From Sipunculus nudus (lineage: Eukaryota > Annelida > Sipuncula > Golfingiida > Sipunculidae), in NCBI GenBank assembly GCA_026874595.1, contig CM049317.1, positions 30,068,901 through 30,132,900 on the forward strand: 64,000 bases of DNA, given 5' to 3'. This document shows positions 47,201-59,200 of this stretch, piece by piece. The notes under the pieces are model-generated. The model was not told where the DNA came from. It saw only the letters and a list, made by a program, of their open reading frames with translations, and did not search any database. The translations under genes and the position numbers were made by a program. The number at the start of each line of letters is the position of its first letter. Within the stretch, counting starts at the first letter, position 1.

Positions 47201-50200
47201 ACTGTAATTGTTGTTTATACTTGTCAAATTGACCTAAGAGTGTTGTATGAGTTTTGTTTTGTGTTTTTGTTGATAATAAGTTTAATTCCTCTATAACTTT
47301 TTTAAGTGCACGCCTGTTTCCATAAAGGAAACCAAATAATCCCGATTTGTTTCCATTATTATTAAAGCCGATCACCGATCCTAGTAAAACACTACACAAA
47401 TACGTCAGCAGTGAGAAGGCTAACACTATCACTGATATCAAGCTAGGTAAAAAGAAGTACTGCTCCAGCTCTAGCTCACGGATGGTTGGACAGAAATGTT
47501 CAAATAATTTTGGGTACAGATTTCATGTTTAGCATGAAGACACAAAATTTGTCAAACGGAACAATTTTTAGCAACTGTCAAGCCAAATTACTCTCCTTGC
47601 TTTAATTTTTGAAGCGCTTTAGAATTAGTGCGTCCCAAATGTTACCAAAACAACGCTTCTGAGATAATCTTAAAAGTTAAAAATAGTATTTACTCTTGTC
47701 GACAACTATACATTCAGTGGAATATTCCCGTGGGGAATACATACCAGTATGTACCTGGTCGGAAACGCTGAAATACGCTGTGTCAAGCTGAATCGAAATC
47801 GGTTAAAAATCGGAAGGAAAGTGTCATGAAAAGGAATTACGCAGTGCCGTTATACGTACCAATCCCCCGTATTTCGATGGAACCAATGGTACCAGTTGTA
47901 GCGGTGCACCGTCAATGGAAGAGCCACCCGAGTTCAGTATATACCTGTGTCAAGCTGAATCAGTAAAAAATGTGAGGAAAGGGTCATGAAAATTAATTAC
48001 GCTGAGCCGGTATAAGAACCAACCCCCCTTATTTCGATGGAACCAATGTTACCAGTTGTACGTGGTGCACAGTTAATTTAATTGAAGAGCAACCCCTGTT
48101 CAGAGGGAAACAATGTTACCAACTGCACGCGGTGTTAAATAAATCGAACAGCCACATGAAACACCGGGGTACCTGGTTTCAATAGGCCCACGCGCATCGA
48201 TCCTAATGGACAGCTGTGATTCCCCGTTAATTCTTATTAAGGTGCGTGATTATGAAGATTGCGCGTGTCCCATATCCGTATGGCATCAAAGAAAAATTCG
48301 TAAACACAATCCATGTACCGGCGATGTTTTCAAATGTGTCCCTGAAAGGCCTAAGTTGTGACAGGTGGGATCATTACTTCGACGTGTTCTTTTTTATGTT
48401 TTGTCTGACAAGTCTAATAATTTAAGTATAATAAACGCCGGTTCTTAAATAGAAGCCGGCCTTGTTTAGACGCCGGGTCAAAGCGTGGTCTGAAGAAAAA
48501 TAAACGCCCGGGCGTCTGATCAAGGAAATACGGTAGTTTATAAAAATGTCATTTAACCCTGTGGCTTATTTTGTTGCATATATTATATATTAAAATATAT
48601 TAAGAAAATATTTTGGCAAACAATAGTGTTATATTTTGAATTTAAAAAGTAGTTTCATATTAGATGTATCTCATTGTATCCGTAACGAAAACCTATAATT
48701 ACATCACAACTTATTCAGAGATATTGTATTTTAGAGTTACAGATTTTATTTTGCTAATTATAATATATATGTTCAGAATGTAAGCACAAAATGCCAAAAC
48801 CATCTTTTGATATCTGATCTTACTTGACATACATTTAATCATGACATAAATATGAGTGCATATAGTATGTTTTATGGTAAACGATCAATTATGGATCTGA
48901 AGCCTGCATTAACAGGACGTATAATAAGCATTTACTGGTATCAATCTAAACATTCATGAATATTCATTAATATGCGAACATTAGATTTGCATGTCATATA
49001 CAATAATAAATTTGTTTAAATATATAAATTAAGATGTGTATTACACGATGTTATATCATTGCAACTTGAAAAAATTAATTTCCATTTACTGCATGTTGGC
49101 GTTTATTCATGTATAAATTTTATTATGTTTATTCATTTCATGTATAAAATCAACGCATTTATGGCCATTTCTTTATATATCAGCATTATTTCAAAATTCA
49201 CTCAGGTTGCAATAGAGACCTTTAATTTTGGAGCACTTCGGGCAATTTTTGAGCTGGGCAGCCAACAAAAATTTGGTCTTGATACTTCGTTGACTAAAAT
49301 GTATGGTATATGATATAGAATGGCTAAAATTTGTGCACTAATGTCTGCTAATGGCCAGAGGGGGGCCTCATGGAAGGAAGACGATTGAAACCCGCTTAGG
49401 CTAAAGCTCAGCATGACTGAACGTCTTTTTTTCTGTAAAACGTTTTTAAAAAAGATTTTCCCTGTACCTCATTGATCCAAAACATTTATGTGCAATTAAA
49501 CTTACCTTAGATGAAAGAGGAAAGACAGGAAAGGCCAACTGATTAAATTAATGAAAGGAAAACAGCAAACAATACATATCCAGTCTGGTGTCATATATTA
49601 AAGTGCACAATAGCTATACTAATGATAATATATCATTGCATAATGTTCCAATTTACACTTTTTTACTCTTATGGCAAGGCAAAACTGGCTGTCATTATCA
49701 TATATGAACATTGCGTGTATTGTTTATAGTATCAGGGATTGAAACATTTGCTGAATAAGTGTTTTTTCACAAAATAGAAATATCTGAAAGCACATATGGG
49801 TAAACTATATTTTAAACATATTATCCTGAAGTCATTTGTGCAAAAACAATTTAATCTAATATTCTTTTATCACATATTATCCCTCATCAGACAAAATGTG
49901 TTGCTTCTTGATAACACTGGCATGTGCAAGTAAGAGCACATGTGGAAATAATTGTTGCAGGTTCAAACCTCTGATGATGGAAAATCTTATGAGCGACTAC
50001 CTTAATCCTCTACAGTTATTCTACACATTAATCAACTCATAAATCCTAATTCCTTTACTATCAATGCTGAATAAAGTTATGTTATAAACATTGGAGTGGA
50101 ATTTTATAAATAATGTGATTTCACAAAACTCATTTATACAAACATGTCATGTGAATAATTCATATAAATATATTTATGCATTCATGCTGAATATATAATA

Positions 50201-53200
50201 TATTACAATTTGATGCAATGAAATTATTTAAAAAAAAGTAAAGGAAAAAGTAATGAAAATCCAGTGCATTCACAATGGTTATCTTTTTATGAATGATAGG
50301 TAGTAAAACCAGTATACACTGCCCAGAGTCTCTGGGCACAGGAAACAGTGGAGACTGTTCAAATGTTAGAGCCAGCCAACTGAGACAGCCCTGCTATCTT
50401 AATTCCTATCTCTGTTTACCTCATGAGCCATTGACTTGAGGTAATTCTGATATCAGCCTTCCCAGATCATTTGCCTCTTTTGTTCCTGTGACTCTCTCAG
50501 TGTCTGCTAATTATCAGATAAACACTGATGTAATCAGATCGGTATAAGTATGTTCCAGCCTCCATTTTAGTGAAAGGGTGAAATGAAGCAAGCCCACACT
50601 TTTTGTAGTGTAGCTCTGGACAGGTGTACATTATGGAAGCTTGATACTTTATCTCCATTGCAGTGGAGGCATTTGCAAAAAAAGGCCAGTATAACTTATA
50701 AGGACTTATTCATTACCATGCTTATTACATACATGGGTACTATTTATTCAGTATCATAGCTTATAATCCTAACCCAAGAGTGTTTTGATAAACAATGCAA
50801 AGGAATGAGGTATAAGGTATGGTGCTCTTTCATGAATTCGGAAAGTAATTGGAAAGTAATTGAAAAGTAATTAAAATTACACATATTTTACCCTTGTAAT
50901 CATTACAATTACAATTACTTGTAATTGAATTTTGTTCAATTAAAAATTACATTCAATTACTTGGAAAGTTGTTATTAATTACAGGTAATTACAATTACAC
51001 ATTACAATTACCCCAACCCTGAAAGACACTTCCAGAACACTATATATTTGAAATAATATACAAAAATTACGTTCAAACTGGTCAAAATTGACTAGCTATT
51101 TTCTGTTAAATTACACAAATTTATACAAATTATGCACATTATCTTGATAACAATCAACAAAATTTCGAAAGATAATGGTTTTACATCAACATATTAAAAA
51201 ATCTTAAGGAGCATTTTACATTTTGAGTAATATTTGTAAAGGAAATATACACACGCGGCTATATCCCGGTTTTTCTTAAGAAGACATTTCACTTTGAGAT
51301 GTAGACGGTATAGTGTTACTTATATTCATAAGTATACAAATATTATAAGAAAATTGGAAACAATCATAAGTTTGTTCTTTAGTAATGTGTATTTCTATCA
51401 GATTTAATTGAACCTGAAGGATATAATATTTTGAAAGGAAGAGGGATTTATAGATTTAAAAAAAAGTGTTTAATGTTACCATAAAATTTACATATATTTG
51501 CATACAGCATTATATGTAAATTATGCAATGTAACAAAACTACACATGCAGGAAAAATATTTTCATCCGCTACATTTAAAAGTTTATTTCAATTTTCTATG
51601 TTTAAAATCTACAAAGTGTTGGCCATTTATTTAAACATCAGATTTACTGGATGATTAACACAGGTTGCCATGGAAACCATCAATTTTGAAGCATTTTGGT
51701 CCATTGGCCAGCTGGGCATACAGCAGATTTGGATTCAGCACCTCTCATTGCCCCTTAATCGACTGTATGACATGTATTAACACGATTTGCCTACATCACT
51801 TAAAAATGCATATTTTCTTATATTCAGCCTAGATTTATTGTTAAAATATGATTTTGAGCAAGCTGAAAGTCAGACATGGTACAGTTCATACGAGCTGGAA
51901 TCATAAACTCCTCTTTTAATATCTAAGGGATCCATGTAAAATGATTCTGAGCCTTTCTTCACGGTGTTCAAGGTTGCACAACAGACATTTTGCATTCAAT
52001 CATTTAATTGAAATAAAGTGCTACACATTGTATTTTTTAAGATATATTGTTTGAGAAAAAAATGGCCAACCCGCATTTTGCAGAAATGTCCCAAATACTG
52101 AAGTTTCACAACAAATATCTAAGTTTGAGTAAAACTTCAAACGTACACTGATTAGCAATAAATAATGCATGGATAGCTTTTATGTAAATTCAGCTGAGCG
52201 TCATTGCACATTAGCCATATGTTTTAGGAAAATACATCGTTTATGTGTATGCCTCTTGCATAATCCTCCCATTTCAGGTCATAGGACATGCATAAAAATA
52301 CAGCACAAAGCGATGAAGACAGGCTAATAATGTAAAGTATTTTACTAACCTATTGACTTGTTGTAACAGATTAGTAATTACAATGTCCGTTTGATCTTCT
52401 ATCTCCTGTATCAAAATGAGGTCATTCCTTTGGATGATCTGGAAAAAAAGAGCCAGGGGAGTCCATTATCCGTTGTCAGATATCTTATAGTCGTTTTAGG
52501 CTCAAACGCTTTGAATGGACTCGTCACATATTCTGCTACTTATGAAAAGCTTAAAACATATTATTTTTTTAGTTTAGCTGACTGAAGTTCATCCGAGCTA
52601 TAGCGGTCAGTCTTTGTCGGTCGTCCATTCGAGAAACTTCGAACTGAAAACCCATGGAGATTCATAAGATGTATCCTTGGAAACCTGAATTAAGATCACT
52701 GCGAACAAGAGGGCTCGTGTGCCCCCCCCCCCCCCGAATAATTACAAATTTGATACAATAGCTCCAGTAACTGATTGCCATGAATCTGTCCATGCATAAT
52801 GCCTTGATCACCATGATTCTTTGCATGCACATTCATCATTTTGTATTTCATCAGTTCCAGGAGACTGGTGACGCGTCCTGTATTTTCCCCCATTTTTTAC
52901 ACGGTTCTCTCTATTTTTGAAACCTTAAAATGAATAGGTCATCTATTTACAATGCACAAACCGTAACCTGTGGGCCTAGAATCTTTTAACTTGACATCCT
53001 TTAAGGCCGATAAATGATCTGCTTGGAAACCTGAAATTAGGTTTCTGTCACCCATATCCTCCGAGCTATTGTCTCGTAAGTGCCAAGAATAATGAAAAAT
53101 TCATAGGTGATAAATCTTAGCAGTATTGATGGATGCATGAATAATGTTGTTTATATACTCGGAATTTTTCACAGCATATTTTATGATACCACTAGGTGTT

Positions 53201-56200
53201 ATTAACACTTATGTGCCCAGGGAACAGTCTCAAGGAAAGCTGGATTATGATGTGATAAGTCTATATGTAGATGATCCTTGTGCACTGAATATATTTGTAA
53301 TATTGAGGCATCTACAGTGTATATGCTGGCTTAGAGTTTTGATATTTGTACATTTATACTTTTTACTTGTAATACACTAATATATGTCGGCACATTGCTT
53401 CATTCCTATACAGGGACAGTTACAAGTTTCATCAGTCTGGGGGAAAACGTATGTTGATATATTGATATCTGCAAACAGCTGAAGTCTCTTTATATACTGG
53501 TACACTGTCATTTCTAGATTATGACTTCTTGATGATAAACAAATATATAGTAAACCTAGAGGAAAATTGGGTTGAGTTTCAACCAGAATCTTGCTATATA
53601 TACTTGTTCATCAGATAATATTTTATAAATTACCCATTGTTGCAGACATGACCTTAATCTCATATATTGGTAGTATTTGGTGACAACTACATGGAAGCAA
53701 GATAAGTTCATGGATTTCTGTAATCTCACCAGTATTATTGCATTTGTTTCATCATACTATAGAGACTTCCATATACAGCTGTGAATTTTCACTAACTAAA
53801 TTATTGCATCTAATAATCACCCACTAATAGTTTTTTTAACATATTTCTTGTTAAGACTCCTCTTCATACAAAGGCATTGAGATAGTTTTCAGACTGTTTA
53901 CACAGAAATTTGAAATACATGAATGGTGCCTACTAAACATCAAATATGTTTCTTTTCTGTTTTCTTATTATATTTTATCTTAACTGGTTTAATCTGATAA
54001 GGCTCGGGGCAGCCCCTTAAACTTCTACATAGAACCTAGAAAATTATTAGACAGGATAACTATATACAAAATATTCGCTATCCTTCTGATCTGCTTGTTT
54101 GACGGGGTCAAGTATACAAATCCCCAAAACAACACGGACTACACTATATATATTAATTCCCTACTGTTAGGAGAGAAAACTGTTTAAATTCAGAGCAAGT
54201 CTACCTGACTGCTTTGTCAACACCTGTTATCAGTTTTTGAGGGCATAATGATTGGATGTCTGACATTTGGCTTTAACATGCAGGTTGTGTTAATTGCATT
54301 AATGTAACTATTTTTGGTAACGGATATTTGCTGTTTTATACTAGAAAAGTGAATTTAAACATATGTAGCTCTCAATACAATAAAGTATGTTCAGTTATTG
54401 TAAACACTATTAAACCAGTTTAAAAATATTTTAAACATTTCAACCGCATTCACTATTAATTGTAACAGTTACTTAAATTATCTAAGCAACGTAGGCCTTC
54501 AGCTCGCAGTTCGTGTCACCTTCCCCGATACACTTACTGCATACCAAGATGTTTCTTTTTCTTTACTTCTTTTTTTTGATATTTTTGTTTTGTTTTAAAG
54601 ATGATTAACTTATTAGAGAACATGAAATCAGAGTTGCATTGTTTTGAAAATGATTAGTTCCAAAGTGTTGAAATGACTTTTGTGATGCCTCACCTTTCAT
54701 GTATCAGGTTGTCAGTTATTGTCACTATGGAGGAGAGAGATTACCATGGCAAACTGTGAAATATCATAATTTTGAAAACATTGTAATATTATTTTAATAA
54801 TAGCTCCTGTTAAGGATGTCGATTCTTTATTTAGGAATATGCAACAAAACTAAATATGCTATTTAGTTCCTTTTTTCAGGTTATTGTGCTATAGGCGATT
54901 GAGCTGTAGCACAGTATCATATATAAGGCAAGGTTCCTTAGTCACTTTGTTTGAACCAGTAGTTAGTATATTATGGCACTGCTTTTGATTTATAGTGCCT
55001 TTATGTTGATTGTTTATTTATGTAAGTTATGTCAGTTTATATTTGTTTCAAGGACTGTGTCCAGTAACTTGACTTTCAATGTGTTTAAGGCAGACATTCA
55101 ATGCAATAGTGCACCATCACCTGTATTGTACAACTTTCAGAGAAGCATTCCTTTGTACATTAGAGGATTAAGGGATAATAAAAAACGAAGGGAAAATTTT
55201 CAATGGTTACATAGATGTAACGCTAAAATTATATTACTACAAGAAACCCATAGCACCTTTAATGAAGAGAAAAGATGGAGAGCTGAATGGGGAGGTAAAA
55301 TTTTCTTCTCCCATGGTACAAGTAATTCCAAAGGAGTTTGTATTATGCTGAAAAATATAAGTTATGATATTCATGACATCAAGTACTGTGAGGAAGGTCG
55401 ATTCTTAATATTAGATATATCATTAGAAGATATAAGAATTACTCTAGTTAATCTATATGGGCCCAACCAAGATGACCCCGCTTTCTTTAGTAAAATTATG
55501 GAAATTGTTGAGTCACTGCCAAATGATAATAGATTGTTAGCAGGTTATTTTAATCTAGTTCTTAATAAAGAAAGAGATAAAAAAAGGAGGCACCCCTGTT
55601 ACACATTTCAGATCACAAACACTGATAAATTCATGGATAGATAACTTAGATTTATTGGATATATGGAGAAAACAACATCCAGAAAAATCACAGTATACCT
55701 GGAAGAGAATTAACCCTACTGCATTATTTTGCAGATTGGATATAAAAGTGCAGACCCAGCTTTATTATGGGACACAATTAAGTGTAAGATAAGAGGTGCC
55801 ACAATGGCATATTCTTTTAGAATTAATAAACAAAAAAGGACTTTGTTACAACAATTAGAAGATTGTTTGAAACATTTAGAAGAACAATATTCCAACAACC
55901 CTGATGACAGAATTATGGAAGATATAAAAGATAAAAAATCAGAAATTGAAAAAATAATTGAAGAAAAAACAGTAGCAGCAATGTTCAGATGTAAGACCAG
56001 ATGGTTTTCAGATGGTGAAAAACAATCTAAATACTTATTAAATTTGGAGAAAAGACTATATAATAATAAAACTATAACAGAGCTAAACGTAAGTAATAGA
56101 CATGTAACTAAATCTAAAGATGTACTAATAGAGGCAGAAAATTACTACAAAACGTTATATTCTTCAGCTGAGTTGACACCAACTGAAGACCAATATGCTG

Positions 56201-59200
56201 AGTTCTTAACTCAGACAGCAAAATACCTTGTCAGATGAAGATAAAATATTGTGTGATAGTGAATTGTCAGACGAAGAATTATTTGAATGTTTAAAATCTT
56301 TTAAAAATGGCAAAACCCCGGGATCTGATGGTCTAACAGCGGAATTTTATAAATATTTTTGGGATGAAATTAAAACAGATCTGATTGCTGCCTATAAGTT
56401 TTCTTTGGCAAATGACAGTTTAAATATTACACAAAGACAAGGAATCATTACATTGATCAAAAAAAAAAAAAAAATCAAAAGACACGACATTACTCAAGAA
56501 GTGGAGACCAATATCTTTATTAAATACAGATTATAAACTATTGACTAAATGTATGGTTCGTAGATTACAGAGGGTCCTCCAAAATTTAATCCAACCAGAT
56601 CAGACTGGTTTTCTTAAAAACAGATATATTGGTGAGAGCTTCAGTAGAACTTATAATTTGATGAATTATTGTACTAAAAATAAAATAAAAGCCAACTTAA
56701 TAACAGTAGATTTTAAAAAAGGCTTTCGATTTATTTGATTGGCCATTTATCCAGAAATCATTATAACACTACAACTTTGGTGATACTTTCTGTAAGTGGA
56801 TTAAAGTATTTTATAAAGGTATATCATCATGTGTCATTAATTATGGATGGTCTTCCAGGTTTTTCCCAATAAGCAGAGGAGTTAGAGAAGGCTGCTAAGC
56901 AGAGGAGTTAGAGAAGGCTGCCCCCTTTCACCATATCTATTTATTATTTCGGCAGAACTGCTTGCTGCAAAAATTAGAGACAATAATAATATTAAAGGCA
57001 TAGAGATTGGAAATGTGAAACATGTTATCTCTCAATATGCGGACGATACTACATTATTTATAAGAGGTATTTAAAAGATTTAAAAACGTTTAAAAATTAA
57101 CACAGAAAAAAAACAGCAATTATGCCCATCGGTAATCATGAATTCAATAAAGAAGAGATAAAAAAAAACTTGGTCTGAAGTGGACAAAGGAACCAATTAC
57201 AATTTTAGGCATTAAGATTAATATTACACTGCAAAATATGTATGAAATGAATGTTTTGCCATTATTAGATAAAATTAAGCAATTAATTAATATTTGGTCC
57301 AAAAGAGAGTTAACACCAGTTGGTAAGATCACAGTCATTACATCTGACTTAATATCACAACTGCAGTACCAGTTGTCTGTTTTACCTAAACCTCCAGTGT
57401 CTTTTTTAAAAGAGGTTGAAAATAAGCTTTTTAATTTCATATGGAATAACAAAAAAGATAAAGTAAAAATAATGGTGGTTTAGACATGGTTGACATATGG
57501 TCAAAATTACAATAATAGATTGTTGAGCTCAGATTTGAAACAAGGATGGAGACAGCTAGTTGACTATAGTTTTAATAATTTGACTGAATATATATTTAAA
57601 TGCAATGTAAATGCTGAAGATCTGGGTCAACTCTATTTCTTTAAAAAGAATACTTTTTTTCTGGAAAGAAATTTTACACGACTGGTGTAAATTTAATTAT
57701 CATACCCCAGACACCACAAATGATTATTTAAATCAATCCTTGTGGATAAACTCCCATCTAAATATATGTGGGCAAATGGTATTTAATAAAATCTGGTATA
57801 ATGCAGGTATTAGATAAATCCACAATTTAACAAAGCAAGTGAACATTTCTTATGTTTTCTACACTCCTGGGGAAATGGGACAGACTTATGGCATTGATAT
57901 AAAAATAATGACATATAATAGTATTATTCACTCAATACCAGCAAAATGGAAACAAGAAATAAGAAACAACCAAGGCGATTATACCTCAGTATTTAAAATT
58001 GATAACATTCTACAAATGACAAAACCTGTAAAAACAATATAAATAAAACTTATAGAAAGGAGATATCTACACCCAGAAAATAGTATTTTATTATGGCATC
58101 AAGATATTGTGGATTGTGATAGAGTACTCGAGGCTTTTAAAAACATATATTCAATAACAATATCAACAAAACTTCGATACTTTCAGTTTAAGATATTACA
58201 TAGAATTCTTGTGTTAAATCCATTTCTGGTAAAAGCTGGTATTAAAGAGCACGAGTACTGTTTCTTTTGTAAAAAAGAGAAGGAGACACTGTTACACATG
58301 TGAACTAACCATTGTGGTCAGATTTAGTTTATTTTATTGATGTCTGCCATATGTTACCTACCTACTGACAAATTCTTTATACAATTTACTTAATATCATG
58401 CATTTTTCAATATATTATAAGTTTGTTAAAAATTATTTGCATGGTGATGATTTTCTTCGTGTTTGTTAATGTTCAAGTCACCTTGTTATATATTGTCTGT
58501 TTTTATATGTTATTGTGTATATATGTATGTATGTTTTCTTTGTAATAAAATAAAAATAATGAAAAATTCGATATAAAAGCTCCAGTATCTGAATGACTAA
58601 TGAATTGATCGCCATGATTCGTTGCATGCATCCTGATCATGGAGTGTTTCATCAATTCCTGCAGACTAGTGGTGCCACCTGTATTTTTTTTTCATTTTCT
58701 GTACGCATTTTATTAATCTATTTTTGAGACCTTCAAATGAAGCAGTATGGCTATTAATGGGACACAACTGTAACCGTTAGACCTACAATATTTTCACTGT
58801 ACATCCAGGGAGATCCTGGGCAGATCTGCTTGGAAACCTCAAATTTGGTGACCTATATTTTACAAGATATGTAGAAGAACATGCTTTTAACACCCTATGT
58901 GACAGATTTGCATGATTGATTACAGTTGGACCTAGAAACTTCTTATTTGATCAAGATCCAGGGAGATCCCAGTAAAATGTTTTGAAACCTGAAATAATAT
59001 CTCTGTGACCAATATTCTGCAAGCTGTGTGAGAGAACATGGTTTTAAAACACTATCAGTCAGAAGGGCACACCTTTTAGCAGCTAGATGTAGAATAAGGT
59101 CACTGTTAAATATATATAAGGTTATTTTGCAAAATGCATGATTTTGAGCACTCTGGGAGTCATGCTAACCAAGGTTCCTGATATTCAGCTGAGCATCATG

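Noticed and set aside
49059-49313. 84-residue plus-strand frame
   Set aside because: It coincides with a partial copy of a dispersed non-coding repeat.
55135-55610. A fourth DNase I-family host gene
   Set aside because: It has the same fold family but its QETHS and YGPNQ motifs and the reverse transcriptase behind it mark a retrotransposon endonuclease.
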